NCBI GenBank assembly: GCA_030544215.1
Contig: JARZZO010000002.1
Coordinates: forward strand, 58,534,650-58,598,649
Reading direction: 5' to 3'
Length of the DNA: 64,000 bases
From: Zantedeschia hybrid cultivar
Lineage: Eukaryota; Streptophyta; Magnoliopsida; Alismatales; Araceae
The notes below the pieces were generated by a model, which was given only the letters and a program-made list of their open reading frames with translations, searched no databases and had not been told where the DNA came from. The position numbers and the translations under genes were made by a program. The first letter of the stretch is position 1; every line of letters begins with the position of its first letter. Positions 10,830 to 23,624 of this stretch are shown here, in pieces.

Positions 10830-11220
10830 GATGAAAAAGATGATGGCTCATCAAGTAGGCACGAAAAGGACTGGTTTTTGCAGGAAAAACGCGCCTTTTT
10901 GACACTTCTCCTGCCCAACTTCTCGCTTGCGCCTCCCATGTGGAGCTCCTTCCTTGCTGGCTGGAACGGGCGCACCTGGGGGACGCAGCAGTGGTGCAGC
11001 TGGAGCTGTGGGGCTTGCAATGGCAGAGCAGGCATGGGCATGGCCGAGGAAAGTGTGGAGTTCTTCTTCTGTGTCTCTTGCTCCTTCCTCTGGGCTTGGG
11101 TGGTGGTGTGGATGTGGAGCTGCAGAGGGACCAAGCGAGGAGCACCAGCAAGTAGGAGACATCACACACAACTCTAGAGAGCGAGTAGAGGATGCCACTG
11201 TGGGGCCTGCAAGAGTCTGA
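10830..11220. other. GC-rich segment with open frames, unassigned
   Basis: Both strands are open over 300-400 bp (for example plus 10824-11177 and minus 11304-10768), and the equivalent frames persist in copy B (57828-58197). The predicted peptides are Trp/Cys/Ser-rich or Pro/Ser/His-rich and match no domain I recognise. The openness may simply reflect high GC. It could be a captured exon or promoter-proximal sequence. Confidence 0.3.
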
Positions 11221-11261
11221 CAAATATTTCGCACATGGTGAAGACCGCATGTTTGTTCGAT

Positions 11262-11368
11262 TGATACTTGCTGCACAACTAGTCCGAACAGACCACGTGA
11301 CCAACTCGATTAGTTGAGTGAACTGATTAGTCTCATAATATTTGTTATTGGTTGTGCAGCAAGTATCA
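11262..11368. repeat. Short hairpin element with perfect 18-bp arms
   Basis: tgatacttgctgcacaac (11262-11279) and its exact reverse complement gttgtgcagcaagtatca (11351-11368) enclose about 70 bp. In duplication copy B the equivalent arms (near 58350 and 58430) have drifted by a few bases. The size suggests a tiny MITE. Confidence 0.75.
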
Positions 11369-11920
11369 TGCGTGTCTGATTTTTATAGGAATATTTGCAG
11401 ATACCACCCCAAACTCGGCTGCAGTTATCCTGCAGACCGTTATCTTCAAGGAAACAACAGGATGCCCTTGGAAGGCCGAAAATCCTCACCTTTTTTTGGT
11501 ATCTATGTACAAAGAAAGAGGAAGATTCTTGCGTCTATGTCCTCAGGTTGTTCAGCATTCACAGAATCCTCTCTAAGTAATTTCATTCATAAAGAATAGT
11601 TATTACATACTTTTCAATAAAAAAATAAGGAGAATTAGTCCTAAGTAATTTACAAAACACAAAAATGTAGATTTGGTAGACTTTGATGTGTGATTATGAA
11701 TTGTAAGTATGGTTTAGTTTCTAAATTATAATTTAAATTCTATTAAGATTAAAATTAAGGAATTTTTCGATATCTTCTATTATAATCTATGTATGTTAGG
11801 ATTAACCATCCTAACTCTAATAATTATTTTTAACCTCCCATAATTACACCTTTACTTGATACAATCTCATTTAAAGGGGTTTTAAAATTTTGAAGAGATT
11901 ATTCCTAATTTTATTTTCTG

Positions 11921-11960
11921 TTTTTTTTTTTTTTTTTTTTTTTTTTTGGGGGGGGGGGTG
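11921..11960. repeat. Poly-T/poly-G homopolymer junction
   Basis: A T run of more than 20 bases passes directly into a G run interrupted by one T. The copy-B equivalent (58966-59013) has a longer G run, as expected for slippage or assembly uncertainty. Confidence 0.85.
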
Positions 11961-12491
11961 GGGGGTTTCAAAAAATAGCCTTAGCTTACAAGTGGTTGTA
12001 GATAAATATCAAGATTGGAGACTTTATTCCTAAACAGCTTGTGATTACAAGCGATTAACGATAAATATCAAGAAATGGAGAGTTTAGTTCCTAAATATGA
12101 ATTAAAAATCCTTAATATAAAAGAAATGTGTGTTTAAAAACTTTTTGTACTAGACTAAAGTAATCCTAAATCACAACTCTTGCACTTGGACGCGGTCTTA
12201 GAATCCAATGTCACACATCCTGCAGTAGCAGCGCAATCGCACACGACACACCATCTAGCGGCAAGTAGTTTGCCGAGCTTGGCCCGCTCTATTGTCATCT
12301 ACATTATTTTATTTTTTATTGTCTTTAAAATCAAATTACAACATGGGAGGGCAATGTATCCGTAAAACATTCCAAATATAATTATGGATAGCCGATGTAT
12401 GATTTGTATTTGCATGTACCTCCCTTTATTTAAAACAAATTAGCAAATAATCTCTTAAAAAATTCTATATTTACAAATAACCCCCTTGGGT

Positions 12492-12802
12492 GTCATTTGG
12501 TGCACCCTAAAACGCCGTAAAACATCCTAAACAACTGTAAAGCGGTGTTTTCCTTCTATTTTAAGTGCTGTGAATTATTTTAAGATACTTCATATTTTTG
12601 GTATATCGTAAATTACTATATTTCAAGATCAGTTGACCACTAAAATCATCTTTTTACTTGACTTTCATCTACAGTCATAGAGCAACCTAAACCAAAACAA
12701 ATGATTTTGAAATCAGGGAATTTATGTTCATTTTTCGCTAATTTAAAATCGGTAATTTTAAAACCGAGATTTTACAACATTTTACATCACACCAAACGAT
12801 AC
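12492..12802. mobile_element. MITE with gtcatttggtgcac/taaaac-type ends
   Basis: The left end gtcatttggtgcaccctaaa followed by acgccgtaaaac is mirrored at the right by ttttacatcacaccaaacgatac. The outer motif is (c/a)gtttggtg with repeated gtaaaa words. A copy sits at the equivalent place in copy B (59541-59856), and relatives fill the S19 inverted repeat (about 38935-39520, 40410-40600, 41160-41370, 42240-42840). No coding capacity. Confidence 0.7.
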
Positions 12803-13559
12803 GTAACACGTACCAAGAAAAATCACATAACTGACCACTTATAAACATGTTATAATTAAACTTTACAAATACATTTAGCATAAAAAAAATGTATTCATAA
12901 GTGCATATTGTTTGAAAGGTGTTTGTATTTTAATTGATGGTATTATTGGTACTTTTATGAAATAGCTTTCAGATATTTTATGTAATATAATCAATATTTT
13001 AATTTAAGTAAAATTCAAAATAAACCCCAAAATTAAGAGGTTATAAAATACAAATCATACAAGAGGTTATTCATAAATATGAAATCTTTTAGAGGGTTAT
13101 TTACAAAAAACCTTACAATATTTCATCTTTCATGTTCATCACGAGTCAATTTGATCGCTTGATCAAAGAATTTTTATTAAATACTCAATTAGTTGCAGAA
13201 AGAAATGATGTCAAAAATAACTTCAATACGAACTACCTGACTGAACAATCAAAACGGCTCCCATTGAATATGGTGAATACGGTGATAGAGGGTATGGTAT
13301 AATAACATTCTTCTTGGTTATAAAGAGTATGATATAATAACATTCTTCTATACACTACTTGAAGTACTTGTCTTTTCTAATGGATAGAAGGGATTTGCAG
13401 TTCAAATATACTGCAATTCAGTCAATTCACAGCAACCAGTTTATTGAGGTGCAACCAAAGTAACACGTACAAGACAGGGTAAGGAATCTGGAGTTGCAAG
13501 AGTGTTAAAAAGTAATTGAACAAGAAACAAAACCTTTTATTCAGCACTGACAACTAGAT

Positions 13560-13870
13560 TTTCCACTGTTAACGGATCTGTTTATGAAATTTGAGAAATC
13601 CAAAATGAATGTCACTCTAGCAAACCTGGATAAGCAAGTGCTAAATGTTCAAACTTATCCATGGTGTAGAGACAAGGAAATGGAAGCTGCAAAACAAACG
13701 GCATGTCCAATTCAGCCATCCGACTTGAACTGGATCCACAACTTCAGCTTCATGGGCTCTGGGTTTTGCTCCTAGAAGAGCAGCCAGACCTTGTCTGCTA
13801 CTGCATCTAAGCAGGGGGAACCATCTCAACTCATGGATCGTTCCCTTGAAAGGGTACTCAGGCTGCAAGA
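13560..13870 (-). other. Possible terminal-exon remnant conserved between duplication copies
   Basis: The segment is less AT-rich and stays partly open on both strands in copies A and B (plus 13584-13775 and 60624-60869; minus 13868-13641). The minus reading gives HEAEVVDPVQVGWLNWTC. I recognise no domain. The region to 14921 is otherwise non-coding. Confidence 0.2.
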
Positions 13871-14921
13871 GAACAGCAGAAAAAGTTAATTACATGAAGA
13901 GGAAAGATCATAAGATCAAAGCTACAAAGTTGCCATTTGAAAATCAGCAGGAAGTCCCAGCACATTGTACATGGACTACAACCCAAGGGGTGTATTAATA
14001 ACTTCAAAAGTTTTTTGCGTATAGACCATTATTAGAGTGAAAATTGCCGATTGAGTGCTCTTGCATTTGATTTTGCACATATATCATAATGAATGCCAAT
14101 GATATGCAAAAAGATCACAGAACAGTGCTTTTGCAAATATCACACTGGTCTTTCCACGTGGATTTCCAAAAGAAGATGTCATTCATTGGATGAGAATTTT
14201 TTATTTATTAATTTGTTTGGGATAGAAAGATATAATATATTTCTGCACTCACCGAAGAGAATGATTTCTTTGCACATCATTGGCATTCTTAAAGATATAT
14301 GTGCAAACTCAAACACATGAACAATTGAGCATTAAGTCTGCAACTTTCATTCCAGCAATAGTTTATATGCAAAAATTCCAAACTTAAAAAGCAAGAATAT
14401 GTAACCAAAAGCAATGAGGTGCAAGAAGAGAAATATCAAAAAGTGATATTTCAGGTGTAAGAATGCGATGCCCCAAAATAATAGCATTCATCAAATGGAA
14501 CTGAAAATGGACTATCCTGCAAGATGGTAACCAGAGCATCAGCAACTGCGAAAAAACCTAACACTGTCTATTGGCAATGACTTTATGACACTCGTATGTT
14601 CAAAAGTTTTAAGATGCACATGCCATGTCCTAGAGTAAGGGGATATGCATGGGTACTTGCTGCATAACCATTACAAATGAAAGCAGTGGTACAGCCTCTG
14701 AGCCTCTGGGATTTCGGTACACATTTTGATGCAATTTGCATCAGTAAAAGGCACAACAACAAGCTAAGATGCATGGCTAAAGGCTAACAGATAATAAGAC
14801 CAAAACAAAGAAAATTATAACTGGAGTGATCAAAATACTTTTGCAAGACTTAGATCCCTAAAGCTTCGCTTTAATCAAAACAACAAAATTTTTATTTTCC
14901 CCTGAAAGTGTATGGCACCAC

Positions 14922-16429
14922 TTCCATCACAGGATCACCAAAAACCCCCGCAACCACTGGTGAAGACAGAGTGTCTCTGACAACTTCTGGTGAGGATCCC
15001 AAAACCTCCTGGATCATCTCAACCCCCTCCTGGTTCGTCTCAACATTCAAGCCAAGAAGGCGGGGAAGGACTTGAACGCCCATCAGTTGGCAATGGTCGA
15101 CTTTGGCATGGGACGAATGGAAGCTGCTTCGCACCATCTCCGCCATTCATCTTCCTCGGAAGGACTCCTCCCTAGCCAGGTACCTCCCCTGTGGCATCGG
15201 TGACGGCCCTTGTAGCACCTCATGGAGAGAAAGAGGAGACAAGGGCTACTATAGGGGAGGAACTCCGAGCTCCCTCAAGATCACCGTAGAAGCTGGTCGA
15301 GCGATCATTGCGTTCGCACGGTGAAGAAGACTTGTGCCGGGTCCACGAATAGGTCCAGGGTCCGTAGCAAATATGGGTATGTTACGGTTCCTCATACCAG
15401 GACCCGAACCATCCCCTGACCTGGATGTGAAAATCGTCCAATGCGAACCGATACAAGCACCTCCCGGTTCAAACAGCCAAGCGGCGGGTATTTTGAAATT
15501 TAAAAACTAGTTTGTACCTTCTTCCTCCTCCATCAACCGTAATCTCCCAACTATAACCGGCGGTGGTGGTTCCTCCTACACACTGACTCGGATATCGAAT
15601 CAGGAAGACCCTTCCAACAAGCTTGAGCTCTATTGTGTCCAGCACCGATTCCTTCGACTGCACCCGCACCACAATGTTGACAGCTATCGAGGATCCCACC
15701 CAACTGAGTTGTTGGACATCCCCAAGAAGTTCTCCGAACGATTGGATGAGGTGGTGGACTCCCTCAGCATCACATAGAGGAAGCGGGACACCCAAAAGTC
15801 GGACGGGAACTGAGACACTTTTTAGATCAAAGAAAGTGCCAAGGTGGAGAAGCCATTGTTGGCACCTGAGCACGAACGCCCCAACTGCCAAATGGTTGAG
15901 ATCCACCACCCTTCTTGCCTCCTCTTCCGTCTCTGTGACTGCTAAGAAAGGATGGGAACTTATCTACTGCACTTCTCAGACTCCCTCATATCCTCCATCT
16001 TGCGCTAAGATCTCCTTGACTAAGTCTGCCGTCAGGCTACCCACTACGGGCGACACCAAAACGCTCCTTCGGAGCTTCAACAGGCAGGGGCGAGGAAACC
16101 CTCATCCAATGTGGAGACAGTTGACACCAAGGAGAAGCGGGTTTGACTTCCGATACCACCTCAGCGAAGGATCTCTTGTGCGACCCACCCGAAGTAAATG
16201 GGCAGAGCTTACGAACATGGCCCTCCCTACCACAGAGAAGGCAACGCACTGAAGCAGAGCACGATCTTGCCCAATGACCCAGCTGAAGGCATCGGAAGCA
16301 GTTGACGGGCTTGGCGGCGTCCGGAGCCCCTTCCCATCGACTACCTCCAAGGGGTGGTGTGCAGGTGGCTCCCGAAGCAACCGTCGGTGGAGACCGCATC
16401 CGGTCCCCCGCACCGCTCCTCTCCGCCAT
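14922..16429 (-). pseudogene. LINE ORF1 relic (double zinc knuckle plus DUF4283-like domain)
   Basis: Read on the minus strand from the ATG at 16429 (MAERSGAGDRMRS), the protein has two tandem knuckles, CFRCLQLGHWARSC and CLLCGREGHVRKLC, near residues 43-75. After several frameshifts it continues around 15909-15600 with VPVRLLGVPLPLCDAEGVHH and LIQSFGELLGDV, matching the RNA-binding DUF4283-like part of plant LINE ORF1 proteins. ORF1 proteins coat LINE RNA. The relic ends exactly at the boundary of duplication copy A (14921) and has no ORF2. The N-terminal MAE..GAG start resembles that of the adjacent complete LINE. Confidence 0.75.
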
Positions 16430-16638
16430 TCGGCATATGCCAGGATTTTCCTCTTTTTTCCTGAATTCTATATTAATGCAAAGGCAAAAACCAAAAGATT
16501 TGAAGCAGTCAAGTTTTAATGGGCTAAAAGATCATTTTTCGAGAAAAAGCGTGGATCGTACCACCAATTTATTAAAAGAGAGGAAGTACAATCAGCTGGA
16601 TAGGAGAGATTCCTATCCTGTAAAAAATTAAAAAACGA

Positions 16639-19600
16639 TTAAGGCGTGCTAATATCAAATGCCTTAATCCACGAATCTAGAATACAAGCCCCAGTATATC
16701 TATACAAGGAATACAAAAAATAAGCTACGCAAACAAATGTTTTCAACATATATTTACTTCCCCGAAATATAGCATCATTTCTTTCCCGCCATATGCTCCA
16801 GCTGACTGCATTTGGAAGAATACCATAAAGAATCCTCAACTCCCGCTGCCATGTTTGCTGATTCAATTGCTTGAAAACTTCCATAGCTCCAGGACATTAT
16901 TGGAGGTTGGCTGAAAATTAAGAATTTTCCCAAATATTTCCCAGACATGCTTACTGATAACACAAGTCACTAACAGATGATCAACATCTTCTTCGTGCAC
17001 AGCACAGAATGAGCAAATAGTATCTGTATCAGGACAAATGTATACTTTAGTGATTAACCTTTTCTCATACATTAACCACATAAAAGCTCTGACTTTGAGT
17101 GGAGCCTTCACATTCCAAACATCATCATATTTCGGATAAGTTGGCATTTCTCCTTCCGGCACAGAGCTGTGAACTTATTCTTATTAGGCTCCCAAATCAA
17201 TTTGTCCAATCAGTCTGATGAATAGAACTCATCAATTTCTTCATCTTTTAAATTTCTGTGCAGTTTAACAGTCCACTGAATAGCATTCCCAACCTCTTCA
17301 AAACAGTCATTAACCGTAGCCCACTTGTTTTCAGCTAAAGAAAAGATATTTGGAAAAGCCTCCTTTATACTTTTCTCCCCCAACCATCTATCTTTCCAAA
17401 AAAAAGGTGTTCTAGCCATCACCCACCTTGAAAAGGATATGCTTCTGGAAATGAGTTCCCACTGTAACAATATCAGACCACACAAGAGACATATTGGAGC
17501 CGTTAACTGAATGGATATAGAATCTGTATCTTGGCTGATAATGCTTGAAGTTTATGACATATTTCCATAAATATGCGTCCTCGGCCATCAACTCACATAA
17601 CCATTTCCCCAGAAGTGCCATGTTCCACAGATGAATATTCTTCACCCCCATTCCTCCTTTAGATTTTGGAGTACATACATTGCTCCGTTTCACCAACGGA
17701 ATACCTTTCTTGTTCTCATTATGACCTCCCCAAAGAAACTTTCCTCTGATCTTATCTATTTCTTTACACAGAGACTTCGGAATAAGAAAAACTGAGAAAA
17801 AATGCATGGGTATACTAGTAAGCACTGAATTTATCAGAGTAAGTCTGCCACCTAATTGGCCTTCCACACAGTCAACCTCCTCTGAATATTATGAATAATA
17901 ATATCCCAATCCTTCATCTTCAGTCTTCTGTCATTTAATGGCAGTCCCAGATAAGTAATTGGAAGCTTCCCAATATCACACTCAAGAATGCTATCAATCT
18001 GCATGGCCATTTCATCTTCTAAATTAAAAGGAATAATTGACCTCTTATTATAATTGATCATCAGTCCCGAGAGATTCGAATCCTTACAAAATGAAGAGAA
18101 TAGCTTTTGTGATCTCTAAATCTCCTTTGAAGAAAAACAGTGCATCATCTGCAAACTGTAAGTGAGAAAACCCAGTCAAATTCCAGCTAATATGGATACC
18201 ACTGATCCACCCATTAGACTCTGCCCAGTAAAACATTCTGCTCATGGCATTAGCCACCACAACAAATAATAACGGCGACAGAGGATCACCCTGCCTTAAT
18301 CCTCTTGTACTACCGAAATATACACACATTGCTGTTCAGAATTATTGAAAATTTTGCAGTGGAAAAACACTTCCTCAAAACCCCAATCCATTGTTGGGGA
18401 AAATTCTGCACTTCCATTAACTGTCCACAAACATTTCCAATGTACCCTGTCATATGCTTTGTTAAAATCTAACTTACAAGCCACACCTTCGGACCCCCTG
18501 ATCCTCATGGAGTACAATGCCTCATGTGCTAAGAGAAAATTTTCTTTCAGTTTCCTGCCTTGAATAAAAGCTGTCTGGTTTGGCTGAATAATTCTATTGA
18601 GTACAGAACTCAATGTTGCTGATAAAATGCAGGCTATTATTTTGTATGACCCATTCAACAGCCTTAGGCCTGCAGTCTTTCAGCTGTAAAGCATTATCTT
18701 TCTTTGGGAGCAACACCAAATATGTACTATTAAGAACTTCACAACCTGCTTCACCATCTATCATCCCCACTGCTGCCTTAATGACCTCAGACTTGACACC
18801 CTCCCAGAAAAACTGATAGAGGCTAATAGGAATGACATCTGGTGTTGGCCCCTTATCCGCACCCAATCCAAAGACTGTGTTCTTAACTTCATCTTCCGTC
18901 ACAGGATGAGTAAGGATATATTGCTCTTCTGCAGATAACTTAGTGATATCAGGATCCGCCCAATCTGGAAACCACCTTCTCTCAGCTGAAAATAAAGCTT
19001 TATAAAAACTGATCATTTCCTCCACAATTTTATCCTCATCCTCAATCCACTTATCTTGTCTTTGAATACTTGATATATTCTTCCTCCTCCTTACGTTTGC
19101 TATTTGATGAAAGAATTTTGTATTGAGACACCTTCTTTCAACCAAACTGCACTAGTTCTCCGCCTTCATCAAATTTCCTCTTCTATAAGCCAATCACCAT
19201 ACTGTGTTTTCATCACTGATCTTTGATTAAGTTCCTGCTCATTTAAAGGCCTACTTTCCTCAATTCTGTCCAATTCTTTAAGAGCTTCCATTGCTTTTTG
19301 CCAAGAATGAATCTTCCTTGCCTCCATTTGTCAGCCCATTCTTTCATCTTGTGTTTGAGATTTCTAATCTTCAGCGCTAGTACCCTCGGCCCAGAATGGA
19401 TACCAACTGGCTGCTTCCAAGATTCCCCAACCATAATTCTGAAATCCTCATATTGCATCCAAACCTTTTCCAGACGAAAAGGTTTCTTCCTACTTTTCTT
19501 CCTCTTACAATCAAGAAGAATGGCATTATGGTCAGAAACTGTTCTAGGTTGTTCAGAGATTCTAGCCAAATGAAATATACTCTCCCATCTATCAGTAACC

Positions 19601-20180
19601 AAAGCTCTGTCAAGTTTGGACATGGACGATACCTGTCTACCATTAGACCATGTAAACTGCACATTTGGAATATTAAATTCCATTTAAGCACATTTCTCGA
19701 TCCAGTCACTGAATAACTGCATCCCTTTATTGAATTTTCCACCCTTATTCCTTTCTGATGGTCTTCAACTGGTTGAAGTCTCCTATAACACACCATGGCA
19801 GATCAAATTTCCTGTGACAGCAGCATAAATCTTCCAACATTAGTTGTTGGTCTTGTACTTGATGAGGACCATAAACCCCTGTCAGCATCCAAGGATCTTT
19901 ATTTCGATTATCACATAACTTCACAGAAACAAAATATTCACCGATCTCCAGCAGTTGACCTTCCCACAAGTTCTTATTCCATGCTATAATAATCCCTCCT
20001 GAAAACAAAATCCGGCTCCCCAAATGGTGTGATTTTCCTGATAGCATCAACATCAATCTTCTCCATCTTTGTTTCCTGCAAACAGAGGATTTCCACATTT
20101 TTTCTTCTCATAAGTTCTTTGACTGCACACTTCTTCCCTTCTTCATTCAACCCTCTTATGTTCCACGACATAAGGATCAT
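16639..20180 (-). pseudogene. L1-type LINE ORF2 (endonuclease, reverse transcriptase, zf-RVT), frameshifted
   Basis: From the ATG at 20180 the order of motifs is complete. An AP-endonuclease comes first (MSWNIRGLN, LCLQETK, then VYGPH, WCVIGDFN, FTWSNGR, SKLDRALV, SDHNAILL). The reverse transcriptase follows (LGADKGPTPDV, LVLLPKKD, TAFIQGRKLKENF, KLDFNKAYDRVHW, RGLRQGDPLSPLLF, LQFADDALFF with the catalytic DD, and YLGLPL). The thumb region has GGRLTLINSVLTSIP, and the zf-RVT end has KAPLKVRAFMWLMYEK then CSFCAVHEEDVDHLLVTC. The last block is SWSIWRERNDAIFRG, ending near 16639. The frame changes at least seven times, so it is dead. ORF1 lies immediately upstream with an ATGA overlap. Confidence 0.92.
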
Positions 20181-22047
20181 TTTGAAACCCGATGACCCCT
20201 TAGATCCACACTGTCATCTGACATACTATTAACAACTTTACTGTCTTTTAACAAGCTCGTCAATTCCCTCTTACCCTTTGCACCGACGACTAAGTCTTCT
20301 ATAGCTTTTGTTCTTCCGTTGCAAATTTTCCTGTACTGCCCAATTTTTCCATCTATTTGTAAACCTATCCCCAAAGCTTTCCTTGCAATCTCTGCATTGC
20401 CCCATTCTGCCAGAAAAGATTCCTTTCCCTCCTCTATTTTCTCCTTTCTTCTTTTATTGTGCTGAGTATTTGCATTTGCTGGTACAATATCCAGTGGCTC
20501 TGGATCTTGCAGATTGTCGGCGATCTTTGCGGGCAAAGAAGACGAAAGAGGAAGACGGGATGTGGTTGGAGGGGTACAAGTATAAGATACTTACTTGTAT
20601 CCAACTTTGGCCCACCCCAGCTGGCTTTCTCCATCTCCGATGGTGAATGAAGCGGAACAGCTGCACCTTCATCCCCGCACCTTCCTCTCCTTCAAAGGCA
20701 GGGGACGCCCTTCCTTCTATTACCCTTCCTCGTTTGTCGGCGCACCTCATGAACCAGCTCCGAAGCCAGCGAAGCCAAAATATCAACCCACCCCTTCTTA
20801 TCAGAATTGCCAATAATACCCCTTCCAGAACCATCTTGTGTCAAGCGAACTCCATGGATGTGAGGATCAATGTCGTCTTTATCCGAGCCATCTATGGACC
20901 GACTTTGACTAACAGGCGGACCCTGGTTCGCTAGATCTGGTTCAACAAATGGAACACGTTTGTCTCCGTGACTTGGCATCAATAACTCACCTTGACTCGT
21001 TGGTTCTTCAGGTTGTTCGCGCATCAACTCAGTCTTCTTCCTCCCATCGTCCTCACCACCTGAAACCCTAGCCGCCCTGTCTTTCTCTGTAAGCCATAAC
21101 AACTTCTTTATATGACCAACTATTGTTTTCCTCCTAATACTCCTTCAAAGATTCCATGACCACCTTTACCCAGAAGAATTCATCTCCCCACCTAAGCCTC
21201 ACCCAGTGAGGAATATGAATCCCCTGTTCCACTGCAATCAACACACGAGCATAGGCCAAGGACTCCCACTCAATGGTTCTCCTATCCACCCTCTTAATCC
21301 TACCAAAAGATGCACTAATCGCCTTGAATACTTCAACATCCCATAGATGCCATAGAATGCCTTCCAATCTACACCATCTAAACGAAGCTCTGTTTGTCTT
21401 CTGTGTGCCAGCCACAGGAGCCCATGCCTTCGATTTGACACTAGCATCTTTGCACTGCAAATTTTCCATTGACAAAATGTCATGGAACAAACTCTCAGAA
21501 GAACACCATATCAGGATCTGACTGTCATCCACAAATCAAAACGAGCAAGTCTTCATCTCCAGCCAATGTTTCTGCAAAACACGTTGGAACTCATCTTAAA
21601 GAACAGTTCCAGAAACAGATCCCATAACACATCTTCTACAAAACCTCCAGTTGTCATTAAAGGATGGAAAGCATGGAGCTTCAACACACGAGCCTTTAAA
21701 TCCTTCTTCTAAACCTTCAACCTCCACAGAAAAGCACCTGACACCACCTCAGACCTAGGGATCCTCCCAGAACGGGCAGACATAACACTTTTTCGCTCCT
21801 TTGTGCAGGAATAACTCATATGTCCGAACCCCCCACAGCGCAAGCATACAAAGGCATTGCGACAATCTTCTACTTGATGTCCATTCTCAAGACACCGAAA
21901 GCATCTTCCACTGAAGAATCAACCTTCTTTCTTCACCCCACTGTTACCTCTCTGTGGCTTGAGATCTTCTACGCTCCGCTCCTTCCCTCCCGCTCCCGCT
22001 CTGCGCCACTCCTTTCCTCTCGCTCCCGCTCCCCTTTGCTCTGCCAT
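20177..22047 (-). pseudogene. ORF1 of the same LINE (zinc knuckles, DUF4283-like)
   Basis: A start at 22047 gives MAEQRGAGARGKEWRR. About 21908-21800 encodes CFRCLENGHQVEDC and CLRCGGFGHMSYSC, two CX2CX4HX4C knuckles. After a frame change, 21532-21134 holds the DUF4283-like stretch (RASFRWCRLEGILWHLWDVE, then VFKAISASFGRIKRVDRRTI). A basic C-terminal piece (20536-20177) ends in a TGA that overlaps the ORF2 ATG. At least two or three frameshifts are present. Together with ORF2 it makes a nearly full-length, inactive L1-type LINE on the minus strand. Confidence 0.82.
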
Positions 22048-23580
22048 TCCACCCCACAAATATATTGTGCTATGGGCTAAAAGATCGTGCTGAATCTGCT
22101 GATAGGAAGAATAATCTTTATTGCAGTAATACCTGCAACCCATAGGATCTAGATAGGAAGGAACCTTGCAAGACTTAGAAATGGATTCTACCAGTTGCTA
22201 TTTTTAGTGACTGATCTATCTACTTCAGAACTCAAAGTGGTAAACAACCAACTAGCAACTGAGGGACCAAATATCTTGCTACTGTTGTGCAGATGAAAAA
22301 CTTGCCAAAGTTGAGTTGCGTTATGTACCTTTAGTCTTTTAACTTTTTACTATTATAATAGTTATCCCATTTAAGTACATTGCAATGTCATCTGCTACTG
22401 CATGTCTAGCAGGAACATTCTCTGGTATTTGTCTTTTTTCTCCTTCACTAAAAATGCAGTCAAACGAACACCTTCTAAAAGCTTATTTGTTACTGAGTCC
22501 CAATATCACTTGACTAACATTTTGTTTTCTTATTCTTCAGTGAATTAAGAAGGCAAGCATCCGGTAGGTGAAGCTTTTAACAATCAAAACCAAAAAATAT
22601 CCACTAAGAGAAATTACTAATGAAATGAAAATGAAATTAGTTTTACTTCAGTTTTGAGATATTCATCCCCTTCATTCTTAGCTTCACTTGGGACCAGGTC
22701 AAAATGTATTAAAAAAATCTAACAATGAGATGACATGAAAAGTATGCAATACTGCATGTTTGTTTCAAATGCAATGTATATCTTGACACCATGACTACTT
22801 AAAACTATACCAAGAAGAAAGAAATGATTATAATATACATAAAGCAATTGATAATTATAAGGAAGAAAGATATTTCTTAATATTAAGAAAGGGATTTCTT
22901 AAAACTTCTACACAAGATTTTTGTCCTTCTAAAGTGAGCAAAACCTTTCTCGTCATGCTGAACAAAAGAAAAGAAAAGGAAATTTTAAGGAGAATCTCAT
23001 AGAATAGAATAGAATCACATTCCACAAAGAATTCATCAATGAACTTCGAGAAGTAATGTAGGTCAAGACCCTCTTAGAATCAGTTTTGATGGGTTCTCCT
23101 TCTGAATGGTATAAGTACGAGCACCATCCTGAAGAAGTAGTTTGTCTTCCATCAGCCACAAACCAGGATCCAATTTTTGAGATTCATTCATTGTGTGCAA
23201 AGACCATATTGGAAAGGATCCAATCATTAAGAAAGTTATGTCACAGATCTGAAGCCATTCTTCAGGGTTGAAGACAGTACAGAGAACCATCTAGCTGGTA
23301 AGTGCGCCTATGAGAGAAAGGCACGTAGATTATGACAAGTACCACCGAGCATGCCAAAAAATGAGTCCGCATATCAACACTTTCAAACCAAATAAAAATT
23401 GGCTTTAGGTTAAAATATGCAGGCAAGAAAAGGAATCCCTTTGGTACTTTAAAATCAAAAGAAAGAGCAGCAATACAAGTGAAAATTTTGAAAAAAAAAA
23501 GGACCAAAATCCAAGAGGAAAAAATCGTCACATATGCAAGTTCAGAAATTGCATAACAAAGAGATCTCGCTTGAGAGCCT
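22048..23580. other. No gene recognised
   Basis: AT-rich sequence upstream of the LINE. A minus-strand frame at 23290-23063 (FNPEEWLQICDITFLM) looks protein-like but matches nothing I know. No splice-site pair is convincing. Confidence 0.3.
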
Positions 23581-23624
23581 AAACATCACAACCCAAGAAG
23601 ATAACATGATCTCTAGTTTCTCTC

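Larger units (their letters stand above)
10575..14921. repeat. Copy A of a 4.3-kb direct duplication (partner 57557-61981)
   Basis: The block matches 57557-61981 in the same orientation almost end to end, including a MITE, a GC-rich frame set, a T/G homopolymer, a second MITE and the 13.5-14.9 kb non-repetitive part. Differences include about 98 bp present only in copy B (around 58230-58328), about 50 bp present only in copy A (around 11820-11870), and scattered substitutions. Similarity stops sharply at 14921/61981 after gtatggcaccac/ggatggcaccac, where each copy is followed by a different LINE ORF1 relic. The left limit is at a MITE. Confidence 0.9.

Noticed and set aside
10768..11304. A 178-codon minus-strand frame as a host gene
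   Set aside because: No domain, Pro/Ser/Cys-rich, several frames open at once in a GC-rich patch; kept only as an unassigned segment.
22953..23531. Minus-strand frames as a host exon
   Set aside because: Protein-like in places but no family recognised, frames change, and no convincing splice sites.
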